Assembly (NCBI GenBank): GCA_028707695.1
Contig: JAQWAL010000002.1
Span: forward strand, 62,001-126,000
Source: Bacteroidales bacterium
GTDB lineage: Bacteria; Bacteroidota; Bacteroidia; Bacteroidales; UBA932
Length of the DNA stretch: 64,000 nucleotides
Reading direction: 5' to 3'
Positions within the stretch are counted from its first letter, which is position 1. Each line of letters opens with the position of its first letter. Of the stretch, positions 27,950 to 39,449 are shown piece by piece. The position numbers and the translations under genes were made by a program. The notes beneath the pieces were generated by a model. The model had not been told where the DNA came from and did not search any database. It worked only from the letters and a program-made list of their open reading frames with translations.

Positions 27950-29059
27950 ATGATTAAAACTTATTCTTTCCCCAGCGTTTACGAGTCAACATTAAGGGAC
28001 TTCACAACCAGCAATGATCCTATATTGGGTTTTTCCAAATTGAAATTCGACGGAGCAGACTACCTGGTAGGGCTTAAAGCTTTGAACGAGGGAATTTCCC
28101 CACATAAATCCATCAACCCTGCACCAGAAGACATTGATTACAAAATCATAACACAGGCAGCTTTGGTTGTGGCAAACAATGCACTTCAGTCAGAATCAAA
28201 AAATGGCAGGATACCAAAAATGGTTTTAACCACAGGCTTCCCATATGCGACATACCAATTCAATAAAGAAGAGGCAGAAGAGTACTTCAAAGAAGAGAAG
28301 GTTGTCGCTTACTACAAAGTTAACGACGAAGGTGAACAAAATTCTGAACAGAGGATTGTTTCTGTACAAGAGATCAACATAATTCCGGAACTATCCGGCT
28401 GCGACAATGCTATCAGGCACGGGGAGAATCCTGTTAATGGTAATTTTTTGGTTGTCAGTTTGGGATATGGTACTTGCGAAGGGGCTCTCAGTACACCGGA
28501 GGGTTTGTCGGTCCGCACATTGTTCAGCACACATGGTATAAGCTACCCCGTAAACCTTTTTGCCCAAGAGCTATCCAAACATACATACCTCTCAATGCGT
28601 ACAGAACATCAGATTGACCATCTTTTCACAAAGGGGTTCCTGTTTGTAAACCGCAAAAGAAGGGATTTCTACAAGGAAAAACAACTGGCATTGGAAATGT
28701 ACTACAACAACGTAATTTCACCTGCAATAAGAAGATACATTTCAGACCAGGACTTCGAATCATGCGAACAGCTCATACTTGTAGGAGGCGGAGCCAACCA
28801 CAAAGACTTGGTGGAACTTTTCCGCAAGGAGTTTGGAGAAATTATGACAGTCACAGTATTCGACTCGCCTGAAAAATGTGCCGCGACAGGTTATGCTATC
28901 TACTCAAAATTAAATCATACTGTAGCAACACGCGAAGGTGTATTTTCTACCGACGAAAAAGAGAAAACAGCATACCTGGGGATAGATATCGGAAATGCAA
29001 ACACATCTGTGTCCATATGCATGGAAGAGAGTAAACCTGCTCAAAACGGTTCAAACTAA
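27950..29059 (+). CDS. ParM/Alp-like actin-family ATPase, apparently circularly permuted
   Basis: 369 residues. The start MIKTYSFPSVYES followed by FDGADYLVGLKAL (33-45) matches the part of ParM/Alp proteins that normally comes after the first nucleotide-binding loop. A phosphate-2-like segment (VVSLGYGTCEG, 168-178) has Ser for the usual Asp. The adenosine motif LILVGGGANHKDL is at 275-287, and the closing helix CAATGYAIYS at 310-319. After a polar linker the protein ends with AYLGIDIGNANTSVSIC (341-357), a textbook phosphate-1 hairpin that belongs at the N-terminus. No coding sequence upstream could supply another copy. Preceded by a TACTTTTG box (27914-27921), followed by a bidirectional terminator. 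Likely filament-forming; role unknown. Confidence 0.8.
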   Translation: MIKTYSFPSVYESTLRDFTTSNDPILGFSKLKFDGADYLVGLKALNEGISPHKSINPAPEDIDYKIITQAALVVANNALQSESKNGRIPKMVLTTGFPYATYQFNKEEAEEYFKEEKVVAYYKVNDEGEQNSEQRIVSVQEINIIPELSGCDNAIRHGENPVNGNFLVVSLGYGTCEGALSTPEGLSVRTLFSTHGISYPVNLFAQELSKHTYLSMRTEHQIDHLFTKGFLFVNRKRRDFYKEKQLALEMYYNNVISPAIRRYISDQDFESCEQLILVGGGANHKDLVELFRKEFGEIMTVTVFDSPEKCAATGYAIYSKLNHTVATREGVFSTDEKEKTAYLGIDIGNANTSVSICMEESKPAQNGSN

Positions 29060-29098
29060 ATATTAGTTTACATTTAGGTAGGGTATTTCCTAAAGAGA

Positions 29099-29133
29099 GA
29101 AAAAAGCCGGCTAAACTTTTAGCCGGCTTTTTT
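29099..29133. terminator. Bidirectional intrinsic terminator
   Basis: AAAAGCCGGCTAAA pairs with TTTAGCCGGCTTTT with almost no loop, flanked by A and T tracts. It lies between the convergent actin-like and bactofilin genes and can stop both. Confidence 0.9.
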
Positions 29134-29153
29134 AAATATTATAACATTACCAA

Positions 29154-29555
29154 TCAGACATTTAATTTTTTATCGCTCTCGAGTGTTTTAAGGCTGTCTT
29201 CAAATTCCTCTGCACTGATAATCTTGCAGGATCCGTTGAACGCTCCCCCTTCCTCAATGAATATTTTATTACAGGCAATCTTCCCTTTGAATATTCCGGA
29301 TTTCCTTAGTCCAAAATGCTCCTTCAACAAAAGATTTCCCTCCATTTCTCCATAAATATCGCAAGTCCTGGCTATTGCCTCTCCATGCAAATGGGCTGAC
29401 TCTCCAATCACCAATTTCCCTGTAGTTGTTATTTTCCCTTCAAACAAACCATCTAACCTAATGTCTGCATTTGAATTCATTGTTCCATGGAACTCTGTTC
29501 CCGAAGATATCCTGTTTACCTCGTTTACCTGTGTTACCACCTCGTTTTTTGACAT
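29154..29555 (-). CDS. Bactofilin (polymer-forming cytoskeletal protein)
   Basis: 133 residues. A short N-terminal tail, then a right-handed beta-helix domain (about 18-112) with regularly spaced Gly and hydrophobic positions (SSGTEFHGTMNSNADIRLDG, GKLVIGESAHLHG, KIFIEEGGAFNG). This is the DUF583/bactofilin family, which polymerises without nucleotide and positions wall-modifying enzymes in other bacteria. It starts 12 bp after lpdA and is probably transcribed with it, converging on the actin-like gene. Confidence 0.9.
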   Translation of the reverse strand: MSKNEVVTQVNEVNRISSGTEFHGTMNSNADIRLDGLFEGKITTTGKLVIGESAHLHGEAIARTCDIYGEMEGNLLLKEHFGLRKSGIFKGKIACNKIFIEEGGAFNGSCKIISAEEFEDSLKTLESDKKLNV

Positions 29556-29566
29556 ATCATTGTAGT

Positions 29567-30955
29567 TTAAACGTGAATTACTTCGCCATGTGATGCTGCA
29601 GCAGCTTCCATAACCGCCTCACTCATAGTTGGATGTGGATGGATAGAATGCATAATGTCCTTTGCTGTTGCACCCAAACTTCTGGCAGTCACAATTCCTG
29701 CCAACATCTCGGTAACATTTGCTCCAACAAGATGAGCACCAAGTATCATATCGCTTTGCTTATCAATGAGCAACTTTACAAAACCATCCCTCTCACCCGA
29801 AGCAGAAGCTTTTCCGGATGCAGTGAATGGAAACTTCCCTACGTAATATTCTATCCCCTTCTCTTTCAATTCCCTCTCAGTGCTGCCAACCGATGCCACT
29901 TCCGGAGAGGTGTAAGTACAAGCCGGAATATTGGTGTAATCAATTGGTTTGGGATCCAGCCCGGCAATCTTCTCAACACAACAAATTGCCTCTGCAGAAG
30001 CAACATGGGCAAGAGCTGGTGTTGCAATGATATCCCCAATAGCAAATACATCTTCCATGGATGTGTGGTAAAACTCATCAACTTTGACCTTACCCCTTTC
30101 AGTTACTATATTGTTCTCTTCCAGCCCTAAGTTTTCTATATTGGAAACAACACCAACAGCAGACAAAACCTTGTCAACTTCAATGGTCTCTTCACCCTTT
30201 TTGGTCTCCACCAAAACCTTGCAACCCTCTCCCGATACATCCACATTCTTTACCTGCGCAGAGGTCATCACTTTGATACCCATTTTGCGGAAAGACCTGC
30301 TCAACTGTGCAGAGGCATCATCATCTTCAAGCGGAACAATATTTTTCAAATATTCAATCAAATAAACTTCAGACCCCATGGATCTGTAAAAGAAGGCCAG
30401 CTCACTGCCAATTGCCCCGGAACCAATAACAGCCAATCTGGAAGGAATGGAATCCGGAACCAGTGCTTGCCTGTATGAAATTATCTTATCCCCATCTATT
30501 GGTGCAAAAGGCAATGAATTTGCCCTTGCTCCGGTAGCCAACAAAATGTTCTTGGTTTTAAGTACCTCTTTGCTCCCTTGGTTGTCGGTCACCTCTACCT
30601 CCCCTTTTGCCAAAATCCTGCCATGTCCGCTGATTACCTTCACATTGTTCTTCTTGAAAAGGTATTCAATACCCCTGCTCATGCCAGATGCAACACCCCT
30701 GCTCCGTTCAACTACCTTTCCAATATCAACTTTGACCTCTCCTTCAATTGTAAAACCGTAATCTTCAGAACTCCTGGCATAGTGTAAAGCCTGCGCACTT
30801 TTAAGAAGAGCTTTGGTGGGGATACAACCCCAATTGAGGCAAACACCCCCCAATTCTGACTTTTCCACAACAGCCACATCCATACCCAATTGGGCAGCTC
30901 TTATAGCGGCCACATATCCTCCTGGTCCAGAGCCTATTATAATAATATCATACAT
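29567..30955 (-). CDS. lpdA: Dihydrolipoyl dehydrogenase
   Basis: 462 residues from ATG 30955 (an in-frame TTG lies two codons upstream). FAD-binding IIIGSGPGGYVAA, redox disulfide GGVCLNWGCIPTKALL, NAD-binding IGSGAIGSELAFF and the active-site His-Glu in HPHPTMSEAVMEAA. E3 component of 2-oxoacid dehydrogenase or glycine cleavage complexes; neither is in the window, so the partner is unknown. Lies 28 bp downstream of secA. Confidence 0.95.
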   Translation of the reverse strand: MYDIIIIGSGPGGYVAAIRAAQLGMDVAVVEKSELGGVCLNWGCIPTKALLKSAQALHYARSSEDYGFTIEGEVKVDIGKVVERSRGVASGMSRGIEYLFKKNNVKVISGHGRILAKGEVEVTDNQGSKEVLKTKNILLATGARANSLPFAPIDGDKIISYRQALVPDSIPSRLAVIGSGAIGSELAFFYRSMGSEVYLIEYLKNIVPLEDDDASAQLSRSFRKMGIKVMTSAQVKNVDVSGEGCKVLVETKKGEETIEVDKVLSAVGVVSNIENLGLEENNIVTERGKVKVDEFYHTSMEDVFAIGDIIATPALAHVASAEAICCVEKIAGLDPKPIDYTNIPACTYTSPEVASVGSTERELKEKGIEYYVGKFPFTASGKASASGERDGFVKLLIDKQSDMILGAHLVGANVTEMLAGIVTARSLGATAKDIMHSIHPHPTMSEAVMEAAAASHGEVIHV

Positions 30956-30983
30956 ATCCAATAAATTTAATGGTTAATAAACA

Positions 30984-33900
30984 TCAATTAGCTGCACCAT
31001 GGCAATTCTTGTATTTCTTACCACTCCCGCAAGGACAAGGATCATTCCTTCCCACCTTTTTCTCTACATGCACAGGCCCCTGCGACTTAGGTTCCCCGGA
31101 AGAGGTAACCAAATCTGTCCTGGATGTCTGCATGTTGGATAAATCAGTCTTGCGTCTCTGCTCCTGCCTCAACTTGGCAGGATCACTCTGCACATCCCTC
31201 AATGGAATATGTGCCTTCAAAAGGAATCCAAGCACATCCCTGTTCACCTTGTCAAGCATTGTCTGGAACAGTTTGAAACTTTCAAATTTGTATATGAGCA
31301 ATGGGTCTTTTTGTTCATAAGATGCATTTTGTACAGATTGTTTCAGGTCATCCATCTCACGCAAATGTTCCTTCCAATACTCATCTATCATCATCAATGT
31401 AATGCTTTTGTTCAAAGACCTTGCTATTTCACGACCTTGTGTTTCATAGGCTTTCTTAAGGTTCACCAAAACTTGCATCATCTTGCTTCCGTCACTTACC
31501 GGTATTGCAATATTGTCATATGTTGCACTTTGTGTCTCGTACACTTGTTTAATTATTGGCCAAGATTGAGATACCAATGTATCAACCCTGCGTTTATGTA
31601 CTGCCTGAACACTCTCCAATAATCTTTCACTTACAGCCTGTACGTCTTCCTTATCGTAAAAATCCTGGTCCATACCTGGTTCTATGGACAAATGCCTTAT
31701 TGTTTCAAATGAAAACTCTTCAAACGGAATGTTCCCGTGGGATGATTGTACCAATGAGTCCGTATAATCATTCATCATGTTCTGGATATCCACATCTATC
31801 CTCTCCCCGTAAAGGGCATTCCTTCTCCTGGTATAAATCACCTCCCTCTGGGAGTTCATCACATCGTCATATTCAAGTAACCGTTTCCTTATACCAAAGT
31901 TGTTTTCCTCTACTTTTTTCTGAGCCCTCTCAATTGATTTTGAAAGCATGGAGTGTTGCAAAACCTCACCATCTTTCATTCCCATCTTATCTACCAGTCC
32001 CGCAATCCTTTCAGAACCAAACAGACGCATCAAATCATCCTCAAGAGAAACAAAGAAACTGGAAGAACCAGGGTCTCCCTGGCGACCGGCCCTACCACGA
32101 AGCTGTCTGTCAACCCTTCTGGAGTCATGCCTCTCTGTTCCGATTATTGCCAAACCACCAGCCTCTTTCACACCACTGCCTAGTTTAATGTCCGTTCCGC
32201 GTCCCGCCATATTGGTGGCTATAGTCACAGAACCTGGTTGTCCAGCCTCGGCCACAATATCAGCCTCCTTTGCATGTTGCTTGGCATTCAGAACATTGTG
32301 TTTTATGCCTCTAAGCTTCAACATCCTGCTCAAAAGTTCAGAGACCTCAACAGAAGTTGTACCTACCAACACAGGTCTGTTCTTTTTGGTCAATTCTACA
32401 ATCTCGTCTATCACAGCGTTGTATTTCTCCCGCTTTGTTTTGAAAATCATATCTTCCAAATCTTTGCGGATAATTGGACGGTTTGTTGGTATAACAACCA
32501 CATCCAGTTTGTAAATAGACCAGAACTCCCCAGCCTCCGTCTCTGCAGTACCCGTCATACCAGCAAGCTTGTGGTACATCCGGAAATAGTTTTGCAATGT
32601 TATGGTGGCAAAGGTTTGTGTTGCAGCTTCAACCTTTACAGATTCCTTGGCCTCGATTGCCTGATGCAGTCCATCGGAGTATCTCCTGCCTTCCAAAATA
32701 CGGCCAGTCTGTTCATCAACAATCTTTATCTTGTTGTCCATAACCACATACTCAACATCCTTCTCGAACATGGTATATGCTTTGAGCAATTGGTTTACGG
32801 TATGTACCCGTTCACTTTTTACAGCATAGTCACTCAACAATGCATCCTTTTGTGCCAACTTATCTTCGGGTGAAATCTCAGCTTTTTCCAGTTCAGATAT
32901 TTCGGTTCCAATATCAGGAAGTATGAAAAACTTACTGTCGCTTACATTCTTTGCAATAAGCTCATGACCTTTGTCAGTAAGTTCCACAGAGCGTTGTTTC
33001 TCATCAATTACAAAAAACAGATCATCTGTTATCAAGTGCATCTGCTTGTTATTATCCTGCATGTAAAAATTTTCGGTCTTGAGCAGGATCTGCTTCATCC
33101 CAGGTTCGCTAAGATATTTTATCAGCGGGTTATACCTGGGAAGACCCTTGTGGGCTCTAAGCAAAAGCTTTCCACCCTCCTCTTCGTTGCCCTCCTTGAT
33201 CTTTGCCTTTGCTTCGTTCAGCAATTGGGTAACCTGAGCCCTTTGTGCACTGTAAAGCCTCTCTACAATAGGCTTGTATTCGTTAAACTGTTGTTCATCA
33301 CCTTTTGGAACCGGACCAGAAATGATAAGGGGAGTCCGGGCATCATCAATCAACACGGAGTCAACCTCATCCACAATGGCATAATGGTGCTTCTTTTGTA
33401 CCAGATCCTCTGCGTTGATAGCCATATTGTCACGCAGGTAATCAAAACCAAACTCGTTGTTTGTACCAAATGTGACATCAGCCCTGTAAGCTGCCTTCCT
33501 AGCCTCCGAATTTGGCTGGTGTTTATCCAGGCAATCCACCTTCAAACCATGGAACTGGTACAACGGCCCCATCCACTCGGAGTCACGTCGTGACAAATAG
33601 TCATTCACTGTAACCACATGAACCCCTTTGCCAGCCAAAGCATTCAGGAATACTGGCAGAGTTGCAACCAGCGTTTTCCCTTCCCCTGTGGCCATTTCTG
33701 CGATTTTCCCCTGGTGCAGGGCAACTCCTCCGATAAGCTGCACATCGTAATGCACCATATCCCACACAATTTTGGTACCACCGGCAATCCAACTGTTGCT
33801 GTATATTGCGTTGTCCCCTTCAATCTCTACAAAATCATGTTTGGCAGCAAGATCCCTGTCAAACTCCGAAGCTCTTACAACAACCTTCCCATTCTCCTTG

Positions 33901-34271
33901 AACCTTCGGGCCGTAGATTTCATAATAGCAAAAGCATCCGGCAGTATATCCAGCAAAACCTCCTCTATACGGCCATCTATCTTTTTGGTGAGTTTGTCCA
34001 CCTCTGTTGCTAATTCTTCCTTCTCCCTCACATCTATCAAGACATCTTCCAACCTCTCCCTCAAATGCTTCTTCTTCTGTTCATCGGCTGCTATTGCATC
34101 GGATATGATTTTCTTCAGGTTCAGACTCTCATCCCTCAATTCATCATTGCTGAGTTTGTCTATCCTCTGGTATGCCTCTATTGTTTTATCTACATACGGC
34201 TGGATTTGCTTTATATCCCTCTCTGACTTTGTGCCGAAAAACTTTTTCAGCACATCTGATATTAATGCCAT
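30984..34271 (-). CDS. secA: Preprotein translocase ATPase SecA
   Basis: 1095 residues, the large form normal in Bacteroidota. NBD1 Walker [19 protein letters not shown]-like [17 protein letters not shown], preprotein cross-linking domain, NBD2 with [13 protein letters not shown] and [16 protein letters not shown], helical wing and scaffold, then a C-terminal SEC-C zinc motif ([18 protein letters not shown]) that contacts SecB or ribosomes. Drives export through SecYEG. A TATCTTTG -7 box (minus, 34305-34312) lies 34 bp upstream. Confidence 0.98.
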   Translation of the reverse strand: MALISDVLKKFFGTKSERDIKQIQPYVDKTIEAYQRIDKLSNDELRDESLNLKKIISDAIAADEQKKKHLRERLEDVLIDVREKEELATEVDKLTKKIDGRIEEVLLDILPDAFAIMKSTARRFKENGKVVVRASEFDRDLAAKHDFVEIEGDNAIYSNSWIAGGTKIVWDMVHYDVQLIGGVALHQGKIAEMATGEGKTLVATLPVFLNALAGKGVHVVTVNDYLSRRDSEWMGPLYQFHGLKVDCLDKHQPNSEARKAAYRADVTFGTNNEFGFDYLRDNMAINAEDLVQKKHHYAIVDEVDSVLIDDARTPLIISGPVPKGDEQQFNEYKPIVERLYSAQRAQVTQLLNEAKAKIKEGNEEEGGKLLLRAHKGLPRYNPLIKYLSEPGMKQILLKTENFYMQDNNKQMHLITDDLFFVIDEKQRSVELTDKGHELIAKNVSDSKFFILPDIGTEISELEKAEISPEDKLAQKDALLSDYAVKSERVHTVNQLLKAYTMFEKDVEYVVMDNKIKIVDEQTGRILEGRRYSDGLHQAIEAKESVKVEAATQTFATITLQNYFRMYHKLAGMTGTAETEAGEFWSIYKLDVVVIPTNRPIIRKDLEDMIFKTKREKYNAVIDEIVELTKKNRPVLVGTTSVEVSELLSRMLKLRGIKHNVLNAKQHAKEADIVAEAGQPGSVTIATNMAGRGTDIKLGSGVKEAGGLAIIGTERHDSRRVDRQLRGRAGRQGDPGSSSFFVSLEDDLMRLFGSERIAGLVDKMGMKDGEVLQHSMLSKSIERAQKKVEENNFGIRKRLLEYDDVMNSQREVIYTRRRNALYGERIDVDIQNMMNDYTDSLVQSSHGNIPFEEFSFETIRHLSIEPGMDQDFYDKEDVQAVSERLLESVQAVHKRRVDTLVSQSWPIIKQVYETQSATYDNIAIPVSDGSKMMQVLVNLKKAYETQGREIARSLNKSITLMMIDEYWKEHLREMDDLKQSVQNASYEQKDPLLIYKFESFKLFQTMLDKVNRDVLGFLLKAHIPLRDVQSDPAKLRQEQRRKTDLSNMQTSRTDLVTSSGEPKSQGPVHVEKKVGRNDPCPCGSGKKYKNCHGAAN

Positions 34272-34304
34272 TATTTACTTGTTAATTTAATTACTGCTAA
34301 TTTG

Positions 34305-34340
34305 CAAAGATAAAAAAAATGAAAGAATGATTTACATTTG
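34305..34340. promoter_or_regulatory. Divergent -7 boxes of secA and mnmD
   Basis: Minus strand TATCTTTG (34305-34312) faces secA; plus strand TACATTTG (34333-34340) faces mnmD. Both match TAnnTTTG exactly and lie only 20 bp apart. I do not see a good -33 TTTG for either, so confidence is limited. Confidence 0.45.
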
Positions 34341-34358
34341 TATCAACAACCTAACACC

Positions 34359-35096
34359 ATGTCAAAAGAAATTATCAACACATCCGATGGTTCTGCAACC
34401 ATAAGCTCCCCCTACGACGGAGAATCGTACCACTCCAAAAACGGGGCTTTGACAGAAAGCCTCCATATTTTCATTGAAAACGGGCTAAACAGGTATATCG
34501 GGAACATTTTTGAGGAAGGGAAACACCAAACCAACAAATCCATAACCCTCAACATCCTGGAAATGGGGTTCGGTACAGGACTTAACTCTGTTGCAACATT
34601 TGCCCGTTCCCAAGAACTGGAAAATATTAATATCAATTACCATTCGGTAGAAAAATATCCGTTGACAAAAGAAGAGCACCTTGGATTGAAGCACAGTTTG
34701 TTATTCCCGTCAATTGACCAATCTTGTATTTGCAAAATCTATGAATCACAATGGAATAGCATCATAGAAATATCAAACCGTTTCAAACTTGTGAAAATCA
34801 AGGGTGATATTGAGGATATCAATTCCTACAAACCGTATTTATTTGGTAACAATTCCATTGACATTGTATTTTTTGATGCATTCTCGCCTGGTTCACAACC
34901 ACATTTGTGGAGCAGTGAGGTATTTGGTGCCCTCTACTCCATAATGTCCGACCACTCCCTTCTGGTAACCTATTCGGCAAAAGGGACAGTAAAAAAAGCT
35001 TTAAGGGAATCAGGTTTTCAGGTAGAAAGAAGAGCAGGGCCTCCCGGGAAAAGGCATATACTTGCAGCAATAAAAGGAACAGGGGTTACTTTTTAA
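34359..35096 (+). CDS. mnmD: tRNA (mnm5s2U34)-methyltransferase, MnmD type
   Basis: 245 residues from ATG 34359; the upstream in-frame TTG lies inside the -7 box. Characteristic substrate segment TSDGSATISSPYDGESYHSKNGALTES, SAM-binding ILEMGFGTGLNS, and DIVFFDAFSPGSQPHLWSSEVF followed by LVTYSAKGTVKKALRESGF. This is the stand-alone equivalent of the methyltransferase half of E. coli MnmC (DUF752), completing mnm5(s2)U34 in wobble positions. No FAD-oxidase half is fused. Tail overlaps the glutaminyl cyclase gene by 11 bp. Confidence 0.88.
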   Translation: MSKEIINTSDGSATISSPYDGESYHSKNGALTESLHIFIENGLNRYIGNIFEEGKHQTNKSITLNILEMGFGTGLNSVATFARSQELENININYHSVEKYPLTKEEHLGLKHSLLFPSIDQSCICKIYESQWNSIIEISNRFKLVKIKGDIEDINSYKPYLFGNNSIDIVFFDAFSPGSQPHLWSSEVFGALYSIMSDHSLLVTYSAKGTVKKALRESGFQVERRAGPPGKRHILAAIKGTGVTF

Positions 35097-35865
35097 TCAA
35101 CTCAATCCGGTACATCCTGGGCCAATATTTACCTGTCACGTAAACAAAGTCCTTCTCTGCATCATAAGCAATACCATTCAGGACATCTGTATCGGGTTTC
35201 CTTTGATAGTAAGGCAACAAGCCGGAACAATCCACGGTAGCCTTTACAACACCTGTAGACGGGTCAATAATGACAATCACATCACTACCGTAAACATTTG
35301 CCCAGATATCACCTTTGATGTATTCCAGTTCGTTCAATTGATCCAGAGGATTACCGTTCAAAGTAACCTCCACCCTTGAAAGTTCCCGGAAAGTTGCAGG
35401 GTCATGGAAATACAAATTGGAAGAACCATCAGTTGAGATAAGTTGTTCACCATCGGTAGTCAGGCCCCATCCTTCCCTGGGGTTATAGAGGGTGGTCAGA
35501 GGCTTGAAAGTATCTACATCATAAACCAATACAGAATTTTCCATCCAGGTTAGGATATAAATACGCTTCCCGAACACAACTGCTCCCTCTGCAAAATACT
35601 TTGGAGGCAAGTTCAAGCTTCTCAATGAAGTTCCCTTCTTCAGGTCCACTTCATGGAAAAAAGATTGTTTGTATTGGCCGGAGCTTTCATACAGCCGCCC
35701 TTGGAAAAAGAAAAGTCCTTGGGTGTATGCCTTGATGTAATGGGGTAATGACTCAACAATCTTGGCGGTATACTCCTTAGGCTTCTTCCCTTGAGATGCA
35801 GAACAAGTTACCGCACAAAAAGCAACAAGCAACATAAACCCTATTTTGCCAAGTTTAAAATCCAT
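35086..35865 (-). CDS. Glutaminyl-peptide cyclotransferase, secreted
   Basis: 259 residues. N-terminal hydrophobic signal (1-20) followed by Cys (AVTC), possibly a lipoprotein. The rest is the plant/bacterial-type glutaminyl cyclase five-bladed propeller: PHYIKAYTQGLFF (contains the catalytic Glu/Gln region), YESSGQY, LTWMENSVLVYD, EGWGLTTDG, STDGSSNLYFHDP, LNELEYIKGDIWANVYGSD, DVLNGIAYDAEKDFVYVTGKYWPRMY. It forms N-terminal pyroglutamate on exported proteins. In Bacteroidota many mature secreted proteins begin with Gln after signal cleavage. Starts 5 bp after pyrG. Confidence 0.9.
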   Translation of the reverse strand: MDFKLGKIGFMLLVAFCAVTCSASQGKKPKEYTAKIVESLPHYIKAYTQGLFFFQGRLYESSGQYKQSFFHEVDLKKGTSLRSLNLPPKYFAEGAVVFGKRIYILTWMENSVLVYDVDTFKPLTTLYNPREGWGLTTDGEQLISTDGSSNLYFHDPATFRELSRVEVTLNGNPLDQLNELEYIKGDIWANVYGSDVIVIIDPSTGVVKATVDCSGLLPYYQRKPDTDVLNGIAYDAEKDFVYVTGKYWPRMYRIELIKK

Positions 35866-35870
35866 GGAAA

Positions 35871-38315
<2,445 letters not shown>

Positions 38316-38338
<23 letters not shown>

Positions 38339-38774
38339 GATACTCCGAGAAATTTTTCAATTTAGGCTTGTACTCACTGTCAAATAGCTCAGAAGAGATC
38401 AAGTAGTCGGCAGAAGAACGGTTGATGGCGGTAGGCACATTATAAAGGCTGGATATCCTCAGCAACGCCTTTACATCCACATCGTGTGGCTGTGGTTGCA
38501 TAGGGTCCCACAAAAAGAACAACATATCAACCTCTCCTTCACAAATAAGTGCTCCCAATTGTTGGTCTCCACCCAAAGGACCAGACCTCAATATCCTGAT
38601 ATCCGGTTTCCTTCCGCTCAAGGATATATTCTGAGTTAGGGCAGCTTCCACCATCCTTCCCGTTGTTCCGGTGCAAACCAATTTGTGTTTGAGCAAGGTC
38701 TCCTTGTTGAATTCCACCCATTCAATCAAATCCCTCTTCCTGTTGTCATGAGCTACTAATGCTATTGTTTTCAT
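38316..38774 (-). CDS. mgsA: Methylglyoxal synthase
   Basis: 152 residues. IALVAHDNRKRDLIEWV start, CTGTTGRMVEAAL phosphate-binding loop, RSGPLGGDQQLGALI and the active-site region LFFLWDPMQPQPHDVDVKALLR. Converts dihydroxyacetone phosphate to methylglyoxal, a bypass relieving sugar-phosphate build-up. Lies 33 bp downstream of an acetyltransferase gene on the same strand. Confidence 0.96.
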
Positions 38775-38807
38775 TTCAATTTTAATTCCAATTATTGCTA
38801 TTAACCT

Positions 38808-39299
38808 TTATTCCAATTCTCCTGCCTCTTTGGCCAACCCATCAAGTTTGCTCCCCTGTAGCCTGTAGACTGTCCAATCGTCCATCGGTTCAGCTCCAAG
38901 GCTTTTGTAAAAGCCAATCGAAGGAGTGTTCCAATCCAGTACCGCCCAGTCAAACCTGTCACACTCTCTCTCCACAGCAATGACAGCCAACTCCCTGAAC
39001 AACTTCTTTCCATATCCCTTTCCCCTGAATTGGGGAGAGATGAAAATATCTTCAAGATAGAGGCAAGCTCTTCCCTTGAATGTAGAGAAATTGAAAAAAT
39101 AAAGGGCAAAGCCAACGGCAACATCATTTTCATAGCCAATCAATACCTCTGCCTGTTTTTTCACAAACAACGATTGGTGTAATAATTCCGGAGTTGCAGT
39201 TACCTCATCCCTTAGTTTTTCGTATTCTGCAAGTTCACAAATGAAATCAAAGATCAGAGAAATATCTTGGGGAGTCCCCTTTTTAATGACAAAAGACAT
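38808..39299 (-). CDS. GNAT family N-acetyltransferase
   Basis: 163 residues from ATG 39299 (MSFVIKKGTPQD), chosen over an in-frame start six codons upstream. Motif A LEDIFISPQFRGKGYGKKLF binds acetyl-CoA; motif B DWAVLDWNTPSIGFYKSLGA follows. The sequence YLEDIFV-type strand with WxVLDWN is characteristic of the spermidine/diamine acetyltransferase (SSAT-like) branch, so a small polyamine or thialysine substrate is plausible. Not proven from sequence. Confidence 0.85.
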   Translation of the reverse strand: MSFVIKKGTPQDISLIFDFICELAEYEKLRDEVTATPELLHQSLFVKKQAEVLIGYENDVAVGFALYFFNFSTFKGRACLYLEDIFISPQFRGKGYGKKLFRELAVIAVERECDRFDWAVLDWNTPSIGFYKSLGAEPMDDWTVYRLQGSKLDGLAKEAGELE

Positions 39300-39383
39300 G
39301 ATTATAGTATTTATCATGCAAAATTAAGACTTTATTCATTATTTATAGTGATTTTATTACTGTAAAATACCAATTAATGGGGA

Positions 39384-39414
39384 TTGCATCTAAAAGACAT
39401 CTACTCTAACTTTG
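39384..39414 (+). promoter_or_regulatory. Predicted feoAB promoter
   Basis: TTG (39384-39386), 20-bp spacer, TAACTTTG (39407-39414): exact fit to the Bacteroidota consensus, 35 bp before the feoAB ATG. I looked for a Fur-type inverted repeat and did not see one. Confidence 0.65.
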
Positions 39415-39449
39415 TGTTTTACAAATAAAACACAAAGGACAGCAATACA

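Noticed and set aside
39300-39449. Fur box or riboswitch before feoAB
   Set aside because: The 150-bp region contains a good promoter but no inverted repeat of Fur type and no extended folded leader.
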